From contig CM043949.1 of NCBI GenBank assembly GCA_014529385.2, positions 141,582,858-141,646,857 on the forward strand: a DNA stretch of 64,000 bases. The letters are read 5' to 3'. The first letter of the stretch is position 1. Every line of letters starts with the position of its first letter. Under the pieces are notes generated by a model. That model was not told where the DNA came from. It searched no databases and was given only the letters and a program-made list of their open reading frames with translations. The position numbers and the translations under genes were made by a program. Source of the stretch: Adiantum capillus-veneris. Lineage: Eukaryota > Streptophyta > Polypodiopsida > Polypodiales > Pteridaceae. Below are positions 1 to 10,126 of the stretch, in pieces.

Positions 1-423
1 ATTTCTCTATGAACTGGCGACTACGAAGAAGCACTTGGCTACAACTGGGGATAAGGATGCAAACAATTGCAGGGATTTTGGTGCGCTAGACCAGGCAGAT
101 GCAACATCGAAGCAAAATCGCTTTAGGGAATTTCCAACTGTAGAATCGCTGTGTGCTGTAGACGATGGTTGCAACATAGGGATGAAGGCGTAGGGTTTGG
201 TCTGAAGGCACACACTAGACAAAGCAGTTCGGATTTTGGAAATGAGTAAATTTTCAACTTTTTAAGAGGTGATGCTGACACTGTTAACATGAAGCTCGTG
301 AATGATACAAGAATAAAGTTTCTCGCTACAAAGATCGTCATTGACATGATGTTAGGAGATGTTTAAGTGCATTGCAATACATCAATAATGAAAAATGATG
401 GCATGGGGAAAAATAATAAGTAG
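1..423. other. no gene recognised
   Basis: The stretch has short open frames on both strands but no protein motif I can identify. A stop codon immediately precedes the zinc-knuckle remnant that begins at 424. It is probably decayed transposon sequence. Confidence 0.3.
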
Positions 424-540
424 CATTGTATTTTTTGTGGGGAGAGTAACCACAAATGGGAAAAGTGTTGCAATAAGCCATTGGCACAATGCAATCATAA
501 TGATCATAAAGCTCGGCATTGCTCATTGACATTATTGTAG
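424..540 (+). pseudogene. CCHC zinc-knuckle remnant, gag-like
   Basis: A short frame between two stop codons encodes CIFCGESNHKWEKC, a CX2CX4HX4C zinc knuckle of the kind that binds RNA in retroelement Gag proteins, followed by a second Cys/His-rich stretch (CNHNDHKARHC). The frame has no start codon and ends with TAG at 538-540. The next open frame (553-1161) is in the same phase, so both may once have belonged to one longer protein. The knuckle is read directly from the sequence; the assignment to a retroelement is inferred from the surroundings. A cellular zinc-knuckle protein is possible. Confidence 0.4.
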
Positions 541-552
541 AACATTTATATC

Positions 553-1161
553 TTGAAGTATGACATTGAACACAACAATTTGCATAAACCCAAGGCATGG
601 TTGACCGATTTTGTTGGTGCAATAGAGAAAGCATATGTATGGTTTCACAAGCATGGAGGGAGCACACACAATGTGTATCTGCATTTGAATCTCATTAAAG
701 AGTTGCACCAGAACACTCAAAATTTGCATGAGTTGCTTCATCAACAAAGGTTTCTTAAATTTTTTTTGAGAGCATGGCATACCATAGCCGAGGAGGGAGG
801 AGATGATTACTCAATTGATGATGAAGATCGTAATGAACATGGGAATGGCAAGAATGGGATGGATATTGGAGTGAAGAGAGAGGACCCTATGAGCCAAGAG
901 AGCCAAGGAGAGTCCCTGAGTAGCTCTATACTCACATCTTGCACCATCAACCAAAGCATTGTGGGTCAAATTGCATCAAATTTTTATGGAGAATTGCATA
1001 ATTTTGATGTAGTAAATGATGATGATAACATAGATTTGTTTGTTGTTTATCATGAGATGAATCAAGAAATTAACATACCCTCAGTTTGTGGAATAGGTTG
1101 CTTGAGGCAATGTTGTGTGATGGGATATGTGTATTTATCCACACAATTGGTGCCTATGTAA
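553..1161 (+). CDS. hypothetical protein, 202 aa
   Basis: The open frame begins at ATG 553 and encodes 202 residues of unknown family. The N-terminal half is rich in His, Lys and aromatic residues; residues 80-120 are acidic (EEGGDDYSIDDEDRNEHGNG). It is in phase with the zinc-knuckle remnant just upstream, separated by one TAG. Near 1085 the better-conserved reading appears to move to another phase, where a segment LCDGICVFIHT begins that recurs at 7210-7300. The stretch therefore looks like the decayed front part of a longer protein interrupted by the chromovirus at 1263. I do not recognise the family; an accessory frame of an old retroelement is one possibility. Confidence 0.3.
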   Translation: MKYDIEHNNLHKPKAWLTDFVGAIEKAYVWFHKHGGSTHNVYLHLNLIKELHQNTQNLHELLHQQRFLKFFLRAWHTIAEEGGDDYSIDDEDRNEHGNGKNGMDIGVKREDPMSQESQGESLSSSILTSCTINQSIVGQIASNFYGELHNFDVVNDDDNIDLFVVYHEMNQEINIPSVCGIGCLRQCCVMGYVYLSTQLVPM

Positions 1162-1262
1162 AGCATGAAGGGGTATTGATACCTAGCCATGCATTGAAAC
1201 TTGAAGGATGGATATGTTTTTGCTCTTATCTTTATGATGATGGAGTATTTTTGTGGATCATT
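1086..1262 (+). pseudogene. unknown ORF, left part, cut by chromovirus
   Basis: This frame runs open into the left target-site copy TCATT (1258-1262). Excising the chromovirus and one target copy joins codon 1260-1262 to 7056 in the same phase with no stop until 7406, so the element inserted into an open reading frame. The peptide contains LCDGICVFIHT followed by KHEG and YDD. A diverged version (LCDGMCLSIHT, KHDG) lies on the other side of the insertion, so the protein has at least two repeats of this unit. I do not recognise the family. Confidence 0.4.
1258..1262. repeat. target-site duplication TCATT, left copy
   Basis: These five bases precede the TG end of the left LTR and are repeated exactly at 7051-7055 behind the CA end of the right LTR. 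They mark the insertion site and confirm the element boundaries. Confidence 0.9.
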
Positions 1263-1842
1263 TGTTATGAGTGCGTATAGAGCTAGAAGAGAGCAAGAGG
1301 AGGCACTCACAATGTACAAGAACTTGGACTTGACGATAAGCTTAATATTGATTATAAGACTTAATACTTTATTAAGAGAGCTAGATACAAGACTTGGATT
1401 GCATGACTTGAGTACAAGACTAGGCTTGCATGGACAAGACTTGAACATAAGAACTAGAAGAGGGATTTCCTCATAGGAGCCTCACAACTAGTGTTGGCAA
1501 GACTGAGGGGCTTGTGGCCGAAGACCCCTATTTATACTAGTGCTTCAGGAGGTTACTTGAGGAGGTTAGGACTTTCTAGGTTCTTCTTGAGGAGGTTAGA
1601 ATCTTCTAGAACCTTCTTGATCCTTCTAGTTCTTCTAGAACCTTCTAGATCCTTCTTCAACTTTCTAGAGCTTTCCAAAAACTTCTAGATTCTTTCGAAA
1701 TATTCTCCATGCTTCTAGAAACTTCTAGAATCTCCTTGATACTTTTAGAACTTCTAGAATCTTCTAGATCCTTCTAGCGATGATGTAGGCAATGACATAG
1801 GCGATGATGCAGGCAGCGACTGACTCTCAAGCATCCATGACA
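1263..1842 (-). repeat. chromovirus 3' LTR (580 bp)
   Basis: In element orientation it starts TGTCATGGATGC and ends CATAACA. It carries a TATA motif at 1528-1536 (TATAAATAG on the minus strand) and TTGGCAAGACTGA at 1494-1506, the complement of the predicted transcript start. The part from about 1555 to 1790 is built of TTCTAGAA-like units. It differs from the 5' LTR by substitutions and small indels. Confidence 0.92.
1555..1790. repeat. TTCTAGAA minisatellite inside LTR
   Basis: Imperfect units such as CTTCTAGAACCTTCTAGATC repeat through this part of the LTR. The same array lies in the other LTR at about 6735-6985 with different unit numbers, which explains part of the 30-bp length difference. 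TTCTAGAA is palindromic and resembles heat-shock elements (alternating GAA/TTC), so a regulatory role in U3 is conceivable but unproven. Confidence 0.7.
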
Positions 1843-1858
1843 TTACCCCCTCCTCTAG
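1843..1858 (-). other. polypurine tract of chromovirus
   Basis: On the minus strand AGAGGAGGGGGTAA lies directly before the TG of the 3' LTR. This is where plus-strand priming is expected. Confidence 0.8.
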
Positions 1859-3208
1859 CAACGAGTTCCACGAGGAGCAGTGGTGTTCCTTGAGTTGGGC
1901 TTCCATGGATGTTGTTGATGGAACTCTTGGACTTTGAGAGATGCATGTTGTAGATTGTGTGCTGGTTCCCAGGTTCGTTCACTAACATCATAGCCTTTCC
2001 AATGCACCAAGTACTGTAACCTGCCACACAAAACTCGAGAATCTAGGACTTTCTCGACCTCATATTCGTCATGTCCTTGAATCTCAACCGGAGGAGGTGG
2101 TTGTAGGGCTCTTCCTGGGATCTTAGATGTGTGACAAGGTTCTAGGACTGAGACATGAAAGACCGGATGGATTTTCATGGATGAGGGCAATCGGAGTCAA
2201 TAGGTGACTGGATTTTCATGGATGAGGACAATCGGAGTCGATAGGTGACTGGATTGACTTGACGGATAATTTTAAATGGGCCAAGCCTTTGATAATCAAG
2301 CTTTTGACAGGGATGAGATGAACGCAAATCACATCGAAGGAGCCACACTTTATCCCCTTGTTTGTATTTTGGATGCTGCATGCGATGGAGATCTGCACTT
2401 TCCTTATACTTGGATTGAGCTTCTTTGATATGAATTGTAAGTTCTTTGTGAATTGTAGATAATTGTTGTGTAAGATGAATAGCAGCTGGATTCTTGACTT
2501 GATAGTGTATGTGGATATCCTATTTGGGATGTTGACCATAATTAGCAAAGAATGGAGTGTGACGGGTGGAAGCATGAAAACTGTTATTATGGGAGAATTC
2601 TGCTAGTGGTAGGAGCTCGACCCAATTATCCTGGTGATAATTGATAGTACAATGGAGATACTATTCCAAAACTTGATTTACTCTCTCTGTTTGTCCATCA
2701 CTTTGTGGGTGATTGGCTGAGGAGAGGTTGATTTATACTCCGAGTAGCTTGAATAAGCTTTTCCAAAAGCTAGAGATGAATTGTGGGCCTCGATCAGAAA
2801 CTATGTCATCCGGTAATCCGTGATAACGATAGATATGCTTAGAAAGATTTTGTCCATACCTTCGCTGGTGATGGTTTTAGTGGTTGGAATGAAGTGTGCC
2901 ATTTTTGTAAACCGATCCACGACTACTAAAATGGAGTCAAATCCTTGTGACAAGGGTAGCTCTACAATGAAATCCATGGAGATGGATGACCATGGTTTGG
3001 TTGGAATGGGCAAGGGATGGAGTAACCCATGAGGACGATGACGAGGGGCCTTTGATCTATTGCAAGTGTCACAAGTGCCTACATACTCCTTGACAAGCTT
3101 CCACATTTGAGGCCACCAAAAGTCATGGGAGAGAAGCTCAATTGTCTTATTAACCCCAAAATTCCCTGCTGCTGATGGAAGATCATGCCGTTGCTGAAGT
3201 ACCTCCAA
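1855..3208 (-). pseudogene. chromovirus integrase and chromodomain
   Basis: The first segment (2801-3208) encodes the integrase zinc-binding domain with CDTCNRSK and the start of the catalytic core (SMDFIVELP, first Asp). The second Asp (VSDRGPQF) and the Glu (DGQTERVNQ) are readable between 2560 and 2810 but only across stops and a frame change. A GPF-type module (KLDYQRLGPFKII) lies at 2175-2381. The chromodomain at 1855-2190 reads EYEVEKVLDSR, then LQYLVHWKGYDVSERTWEP, with the aromatic positions expected for methyl-lysine binding. Such domains steer chromovirus integration towards heterochromatin. A 41-bp tandem duplication at 2169-2250 puts GPF module and chromodomain out of frame. The coding unit is dead. 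Confidence 0.88.
2169..2250. repeat. 41-bp tandem duplication
   Basis: Two adjacent copies of a unit starting GGATTTTCATGGATGAGG differ at two positions. Because 41 is not a multiple of three, the duplication shifts the frame between the GPF module and the chromodomain. Confidence 0.85.
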
Positions 3209-3412
3209 GCGTGTTGGTCCTGGCGGAATATAGAGAAGACCCTTATAGTAAATTAGTCCATCAATTTCTTAAAAGTCCTCATTAACCTCTTGTCCTTGTA
3301 CTTGTTGTCTAATATTCTGAGCAAGTAGGTCTTTGGCAATTTGCGTCTTCACCTTAGAAAGAAAAGTAGAATCTTCAGGAGCTTGGCTCATGGTGGCGTT
3401 TAGCTTAAGCTG

Positions 3413-5432
3413 CTAAGTTTTCAAAATCACTGACTCTTGTTGATCAAATGTTGCGTCGCCTTCTCTAGGTGCAAGGTAGGATCTTCTTGATAAGGCATCT
3501 GGCTTAGCTTGTTGACGGCCAGGTCTATAAGAGATAAGAAAATCATACCTTGATAGGATACCACTCCACCTGGCTTGGCGACGATTCAAGACACGGGATG
3601 TCATGAAATATTCCAAATTCCGTGATCTGTATAGACAGTGATCTTATGAGGAGGTCCTTCAAGTAGGTGACGCGCCAGGTGTTGAAGGAGTCGATGATTG
3701 CTAAGAGCTCTTTGTCATGGATTTCATAGTTGATTTCTGCACCTGAGAACTTGTGGGAATGAAAAGCCACTGGATGTACTCGACCATCCTCTCCTACTTG
3801 GGATAGAATAGCACCAAGGGCAAAATCTGAAGCGTCTATTTCTAGGATGAAAGGCTTTGTAGGATCTGCGTGAATTAGAATGGGTGCGCTCGTGAAAGCT
3901 TTCTTGAGAGTCTGAAATGCTTTCGCGGCCTCTGAGTTCCAAACAAACTTATTATGGCCTATCAACCTTGTGAGTGCTGCAATCACCTTGGAGTATCCCT
4001 GTATAAAGATACAATAAAAATTTGCAAATATGAGGAAACATTGAACATCTCTTACCGAGGTGCGTGTCTCCCAATCAAGGATGGTTTGAACCTTCTTTGG
4101 ATCCATGGAGATTCCCTTTTCAAAAATTACATAACCAAGAAATTTAACCTTAGATTGATGAAAGAGAACTTCTCCAACTTTGCATATAACCCTGATGCAC
4201 GAAGCTTTTCAAGCACTAATCGTACATGGTGCTCATGCTCTTCTTGATCCTTGGAAAATATCAAGATATCATCCAAATATATTACCACAAAATAATCCAA
4301 ATACTCCCAAAAGATATCGTTCATTAAATGTTGAAAACAGTTGGGGCATTTGTGAGACCAAATGGCATGACGGTATATTCAAAGTGGCCATGCCTTGTCT
4401 GAAAGGCTGTCTTCCATTCATCACCTTCTTTGATTCTGACTAGGTTGTAAGCACCACAAAGATCTATTTTTGTAAATATTCTTGCCTTGCCAAGGTGCTC
4501 AAGAAGCTTTGGGATCAAGGGAAGGGGATAGCGATTCTTGACGGTGATCTTGTTTAGGCCCCTATAATCCACGCACATCCGGAGAGTTCCGTCCTTCAAA
4601 GAGTATTGGAGCTCTTGATGGGGACTTTGAATGCCGTATGAACCCCTTAGCAAGATTCTCATCAATATTTTTCCATAATTCTACCAATTCATCTTGAGAT
4701 AGCTTGTATATTCAGCCCAAAGGGGGCTGGGTTCCCTCCTGAAGCTCTATAGCACAATCATAGGGTCGATGCTCCGGTAAGAGGTATGCATTCTTCTTCT
4801 CAAAAACATCATTGTGAATTTAATATTGATGTCGCAATGCCTCCATGATTTTTGTTGTTGATGTGTCGGTTGGTGTTGCAAATATCAGGAAAGTTGGATA
4901 CTTTTTGGCTGCACGCATGAAGACCTTGGCTCCAAGACATACAGGCCTATTATGCCTTCCCTTATTCTTTTGGACTTTTCATGGTTCAATTCTCCGAGCC
5001 CTCCAATCAATGTCAGGATTATGTAAATTCAAGCCACGGTAGCCCAGTAACAATTGGACTGCTTGGGCTTTGTATAATATTGAACGCTATTCTTGAGACA
5101 TGCTCCTGCAATGTTACTTCTATGGGGCGAGTTTCATACCTGACATCCCCTGAAGCGAGGGGACGACCATCAATGACTTCTATAGTTGTTGGATTAGACT
5201 TCTCCACAAGTGGTATGCCTTGTTCTTTTGCAAATTCTTTGTCCTTGAAGCACGCCGTTGCACCTGAATCTAGTAATGCTTCACAATCCATGTGCCTACC
5301 CGGCATATGGATCTTGACTGGTAGCATAAAACTTGAAGTGGAATCAACGGGAAGAAAGAGACCTTTTTTTGCTTGTCTTTTGTCCAACCGGTCGGTCTCT
5401 ATTGGGGTTAGACATCCATGTTTTCCGAACAC
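3413..5432 (-). pseudogene. chromovirus protease, RT and RNase H
   Basis: Reading from 5432 downward: aspartic protease with active-site LLDSGAT (5019-5432), reverse transcriptase with the fingers and palm region ([38 protein letters not shown]; 4324-4665) and the catalytic box [12 protein letters not shown] (4127-4324), then RNase H (ILEIDASDFALGAIL, HDKELLAI; 3543-4106) and its end ([15 protein letters not shown]; 3413-3616). The domains lie in different frames and are separated by stops, so this is a decayed polyprotein. The catalytic aspartates are still legible. It lies between gag and integrase in the usual Ty3/gypsy order. Confidence 0.9.
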
Positions 5433-6400
5433 GTTGAGGCCATTGCACTATGAACCTTCATCCTTCTCTTCCTTGGACATTGTTGAACTATGTGCCCCTG
5501 CTCTCCACAATACATACATAAGCCATTAATGCATCGCCTTTGCTTCTTTTGGGTTGAGAGAGGTTGAAACCGTGGTGAATCAATTTGCATGGGCTCAATG
5601 CTTGATTCATGGCCCTGTTGAGGTATGTAGCCATTATGTGTCACTTCTGTTTGGGGTCGCAATGGTGCCCCAAGACACCTCTCTTGTCTCCTCTCAAATA
5701 GTCGATTATCACATTCTATTGCTTAAGAGATGAACTCGCTTAGTGTGTGAACCTTTGGCATAGTCAATAAAAGATCTTTTATGTCATCCTGTAATCCCCA
5801 CCGAAATTGGCTAATGAAATATTCCTCATGCCAAGTCAGATCACAAGTGAGCTGTTGAAATTCGGATGCATAGACAGATGCAGGTCTTGATCCTTGGTGG
5901 AGATCTCTAAGTTTGGTTTCAGCAACCCTTGCTCTATCAGTATCCCCAAAGGTTGCAGAGAACTCCCACACAAAAGCTTCAAAGTCATGAAGAAGAGGAG
6001 ATTATTTTTTAAGCAAGGGAGCAAACCAGGAGAGAGCTGTACCCGAGAGGAGGGTCCCAATAAGGCCTACTTGAGAGGCATCATCTGGATAACGCTCTCG
6101 AATGAAGAGACGCACTTGTTGGAGAAAACCTCTAAACTTTGATCTAGTCCCATCAAATTTTTCAGGCATGCTGACCTTTGGGTCCTTCTTATGTTGTTGA
6201 GAATAGCTAGATCTTGCAGCTTGTGCTTAATGTGTGCTTGTCTCTTGAAGCTCTTGAATTTGACGTCGAAGATTTTGCAACGCCGGTCCCAAGATTAGGG
6301 GTTGCCCTGCTTGAAGTTGAGCGTTACTCTCTCCAAGTTCTTGTAACTGAGCTTGGAAGCTTTGCAATGCATTGATGACACCTTCCATCATCGGCTCCAT
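5408..6400 (-). pseudogene. chromovirus gag
   Basis: Gag probably begins at the ATG at 6398-6400 on the minus strand, shortly after the 5' LTR and primer site. The capsid-like part includes FGDTDRARVAETKLRDLHQG and ASEFQQLTCDLTWHEEYFIS (5723-5971), typical of Retrotrans_gag. The nucleocapsid end carries one zinc knuckle CMYCGEQGHIVQQC (CX2CX4HX4C) near 5500. Frame changes occur around 5836-6060 and a stop near 5722. Its role would be particle assembly and RNA packaging; here it is broken. Confidence 0.82.
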
Positions 6401-6425
6401 GATGGCTTGAGAAGATTAAGAGATG

Positions 6426-6438
6426 TCAGTCTTGCCAA
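6426..6438 (-). other. self-priming primer binding site
   Basis: Two bases after the 5' LTR, the minus strand reads TTGGCAAGACTGA. The complement of this 13-mer occurs inside the LTR at 6675-6687, beginning 30 nt downstream of the TATA motif, exactly where transcription should start. The 5' end of the RNA could therefore fold back and prime reverse transcription, as described for Tf1/sushi elements. No tRNA-iMet-like TGGTATCAGAGC is present here. Confidence 0.7.
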
Positions 6439-6440
6439 AC

Positions 6441-7050
6441 TGTTATGAGCACGTATAGAGCTAGAAGAGAGCAAGAGGAGGCGCTCACAATGTACAAGAA
6501 CTTGACTTGATGATCAGCTTAATATTGATTATAAGACTTAATACTTTATTAAGAGAGCTAGATACAAGACTTGGATTACATGACTTGAGTACAAGACTAG
6601 GCTTGGTTGCATGGACAAGACCTGAACATAAGAACTAGAAGAGGGATTTCCTCATAGGAGCCTCACAACTGGTGTTGGCAAGACTGAGGGGCTTGTGGCC
6701 CAAGACCCCTATTTATACTAGTGCTTCAGGAGGTTACTTGAGGAGGTTAGGACTTTCTAGGGTCTTCTTGAGGAGGTTAGAATCTTCTAGAACCTTCTTG
6801 ATCCTTCTAGTTCTTCTAGAACCTTCTAGATCCTTCTTCAACTTTTTAGAGCTTTCCAAAAACTTCTAGATTCTTTCAGAATATTCTCCATGCTTCTAGA
6901 AACTTCTAGAATCTCCTTGATACTTTTAGAACTTCTAAAATCTTCTAGATACTTCTAGATTCTTCTAGATCCTTCTAGCGATGATGTAGTCGGTGACATA
7001 GGCGATAGGCGATGATGCAGGCAGCGACTCACTCTCAAGCATCCATGACA
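6441..7050 (-). repeat. chromovirus 5' LTR (610 bp)
   Basis: This is the 5' LTR for the minus-strand element, from TGTCATGGATG at 7050 to CATAACA at 6441. It matches 1263-1842 apart from substitutions and small indels, so insertion is not very recent. The target duplication TCATT follows at 7051-7055. Confidence 0.92.
6709..6717 (-). promoter_or_regulatory. TATA box of chromovirus 5' LTR
   Basis: TATAAATAG on the minus strand, 30 nt upstream of the segment whose complement forms the primer site. The other LTR has the same motif at 1528-1536. Confidence 0.7.
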
Positions 7051-7055
7051 TCATT

Positions 7056-7406
7056 CTCCTAATTTCTCTTGGAAGAAGTCATATTTGGTTTGTAATTGGT
7101 ATGAAAATGCTAATGCATGAAGATTTTTGGGTTAACCAATGCCTAATGGAAATGGAGTTGTTTTTGCTTGATGCAAGTTATACATTTACTCATGCCAATG
7201 GAAGTTTTCTTGATCGAAATTTGTGTGATGGGATGTGTCTATCTATCCACACAACTACTTCTAACTTGAAGCATGATGGGGCATTTTTGCTTATCCATGC
7301 TACATGGTGGAATAAATGGATATTTGTATATATCTATGTTTACAATGATGCTAATATCAGAAGATTTTGGAGAATATCATGTTTTCTACATCTATTCACT
7401 TTTTGA
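7056..7406 (+). pseudogene. unknown ORF, right part after insertion
   Basis: The frame continues in phase from 1262 across the excised chromovirus and stays open to 7406. It holds the second copy of the repeat unit (LCDGMCLSIHT, then KHDG at about 7210-7290). From about 7330 the likely coding phase changes to the frame that runs on to 8073. Family unknown. Confidence 0.4.
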
Positions 7407-8073
7407 AGCCAAAGATGACAAGGTGTTTGAAAATGCTCTTTATAAAGAAAAGGCCAAGATGATGTTTGTTAGCTATTTGTTTGCTAACAATGTGGAAAAT
7501 TGCAAAGTGTTCTCATGGAAGATGGTGTCTACTCTATGTCAATGGAGTAGCAATATGCTTATATTTGGATTCACAAGTTTCTCTTGTATGAGTTCAAATG
7601 GATGTATCTCTATTTGATGGGTTCCCAACACTAACATGTTGCCAATAGATGGTGCACTTGTATTCACATTTTTTTTGGTGAGAAGGCACACTATACCCGG
7701 TTTGGTGATTGTAATGAAAAATATAGCTTTAGGAAGTGTATTTGTGCATCTTGGATTAAGTTCCAGGCACTGCTTTGCACTTTCTAAATGCTTGGGGGAA
7801 AAAGGGGCAGTGTTTCATGGACTATTGTGGTGTATATGTGTACTTTGGAGTAGACTCCAGGCAATGCACTTTGCATCATGGTATTTTATGAGCACTGAGT
7901 TTTTGGATCAAGGGAATTGTGGGATTCGAGATAGTGCCAAAGATCTTACCACCGGACTGTGCCAGGTGTTGAATCTTAAATGTACACTATTCCCTAGGCT
8001 AGCACTAAGGTCTAGGAGAATTAAAAGGTTGCCTAGGAGGAGGCACCAAAAGGCATGGGAAAGCTATCAATAA
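7273..8073 (+). pseudogene. unknown ORF, distal part with one stop
   Basis: One frame is open from 7273 to 8073 apart from a TGA at 7615-7617. It ends with a basic tail (RSRRIKRLPRRRHQKAWESYQ-like, about 8005-8070) before a stop. The upstream part overlaps the end of the 7056-7406 frame, so a single frameshift separates them. No domain is recognised. Given the continuity across the chromovirus, 553-1262 plus 7056-8073 may be one decayed gene, either a cellular gene or an accessory frame of an older mobile element. Confidence 0.3.
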
Positions 8074-8132
8074 TGCTTCTATATTGTAATCTCAAGCATC
8101 AATTATATGAATGAGCAAAGATTGTCGCATTT

Positions 8133-8134
<2 letters not shown>

Positions 8135-8212
<78 letters not shown>
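8135..8212. repeat. (TC)39 microsatellite
   Basis: A perfect run of 78 bp of TC. It lies about 100 bp before the start of a copia pol remnant. Similar runs occur inside the LTRs at 14571 and 19943. Confidence 0.95.
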
Positions 8213-8216
<4 letters not shown>

Positions 8217-8311
8217 CATCTTCCTCATGCCCTCTCTCTAATCGTCTCTCTCACATCTTCCTCCCTCATGTTCGTGCTCTAACCTAACCGCCTTCTTCTC
8301 TCCCTCTTACA

Positions 8312-9690
8312 AAAAGATCACGAGCCTAAATATAATGCTAGATTGGTTGCTAAAGGCTTCAAGAAGAAGAAAAGCATAGATTTTGACGAGGTTTTTTCTC
8401 CAGTAGTCAAGATGAATACACTACATCTTGTGCTTGGTTTAGTAGCCATTAAGGACATGTAATTGGTCAAAATGTATGTGAAGACAACTTTTCTTCACGG
8501 GGATCTTGAAGAAGATGTCAGACACATGAAACAACCAAAAGGTTTTTATATAAAGCTTGAGGAGCCAACAATTGCAGACTTCGTATGTAGACTCAAGAAA
8601 TATTTATATGGACTAAAGCAAGGTTCAAGGCAATGGTACATCAAGTTTGATAAGTACATTCAATCCCAAGGTTATGTATGGAGCCAAGAGGATCAGTGCT
8701 TATACACAAGGAGGTTGAACGACGGTCCTCTCATCATTCTGGTTGTACGTGGATGATATGCTTATAGTCAAAAAGTCCAAAGATGAGATTGCACTTCTGA
8801 AGGATGCCTTAAGCAAGCAATTTTCCACGAAGGATTTGGGTGATGCACATCATTTTCTTGGTATGCATATCAAGAGAGAACGTAAGCGTGGAATACTTGA
8901 ACTATCACAGGAAGACTATATTCACAAGGTCTTACAACATTTTAACATGCAAGGGGGGGAAACATTGAGTACCCCAATGGTTGCATATATAAAACTTAGC
9001 AAGAATGATTGCCTCAAATCGGATGCTGAAAAGGCAGAGATGGAAAAGGTGCCATATTCTTTGGCAGTTGGTAATCTCATGTTTACCATGGTTAGCACAC
9101 GACCAGATATTGCATTTGCAGTGGAAATGGTCAGCAAGTATATGGAGAATTCTAGGTAGAAAGCTTTGGAAAGTAGTGAAACGCATCTTGCAAGGGTTCA
9201 GTGAACAAGTGCTTATGATTTGGGAACAGTGATGCATTCATGAATACATTGATTCAGATTATGTGGTTTGTGTGGACACTAGGAGATCCACATCTTGCTA
9301 CGTTTTCTTGTTTTTTGGAGCGGTAGTCTCTTGGAGATCATAATTCCAAAGCTGCACTTCTTCTTCCACCATTGAGGCTGAGTATGTTGCAGTTTCTAGT
9401 GCTAGCAAGGAAGCTGTATGGTTATCTCATCTAGTGGGATACCTTGGTATACACTAGACTCTAATGTTACATTGTGATAGCTAGAGTGCGATTGCGTTAG
9501 CAAAGAACCCTGTATTTCATTCCAAGTCGAAACACATCAAGATCAGGTATCATGTGATATGGGATATTTTGGCTAGCAAACACATTGAGTTAGCCAAAGT
9601 TCACACGGATGACAACCTTGCAGATGCTCTTATGAAGAGCTTAGCCATAGAGATGTTTTCACATTGCATTGAAATGATGGGCATAGGGTG
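8312..9690 (+). pseudogene. copia RT-RNase H remnant
   Basis: The sequence enters a Ty1/copia polyprotein within the reverse transcriptase (PKYNARLVAKGFKKKKSIDF, SPVVKM) and continues through [22 protein letters not shown], the catalytic MYVDDMLI box at 8743, RPDIAFAVEMVSKYME and the RNase H end (RRSTS, AEYVAVSSASKEAVWLS, HSKSKH). Stops occur at 8459 and in RNase H, with a frame change near 8745. Gag, protease and integrase are absent, so only the 3' part is left. The MQGGETLSTPM signature is shared with the copia element at 14424-20056, so both belong to one family. Confidence 0.88.
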
Positions 9691-9759
9691 AAGCCTCATG
9701 ATGCTTCACATTTGTATAGGTTTATAATAACATAGGCCACTTGGGACACTATGGCCTTC

Positions 9760-9958
9760 AAGTGGGAGATTGTAAGGGTGCATACCATATTGTCCGGGCC
9801 GAGCGTTGTCCATCTTTGTACTCTAACCTTATTATTTAACACATAAATCAATAAGGAGTTGTGGATAGTTATCTACTACAACTCCACCCACACCAAGTGT
9901 ACACTCCCTTGCACACGCACTCCTTCACTCGCACTCGTGCGCATCCGCTCGCCTCACA
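9760..9958 (+). repeat. copia polypurine tract and putative 3' LTR
   Basis: AAGTGGGAGA (9760-9769) precedes TGTAAGGGTGCATACC, which begins at 9771 and is taken as the LTR start. The same PPT context, GGCCTTCAAGTGGGAG, precedes the 3' LTR at 19797. A CA end is plausible near 9958 after a CACTCGCAC-type stretch like that in the other LTRs. There is no second copy in the window, so the right end is uncertain. Confidence 0.55.
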
Positions 9959-10126
9959 ACATTTGCATGGACAAAACGCATGATCACATTTGGCTTCATG
10001 AAAATTATATTTGTACAAGGATCAAACATAGCCCTACAATGGGCAAGACCGTTCTCATAATTTTGCACAAAATCTGGTTTGTATGCCATGCTGCCATCTG
10101 CATTCACTTTAATGACTTTGACAACA

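Larger units (their letters stand above)
1263..7050 (-). mobile_element. full-length Ty3/gypsy chromovirus
   Basis: The element is 5.8 kb, on the minus strand, with two TG...CA LTRs (1263-1842 and 6441-7050) and a perfect 5-bp target duplication TCATT. Domain order from 5' to 3' is Gag with zinc knuckle, aspartic protease, reverse transcriptase, RNase H, integrase, GPF module and chromodomain, which is the layout of chromoviruses. The coding region has many stops and frameshifts and is inactive. The site after the 5' LTR is not tRNA-like but matches the predicted transcript start, as in self-primed Tf1/sushi-type elements. It landed in an open reading frame (1086-1262 and 7056-7406). Confidence 0.93.
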
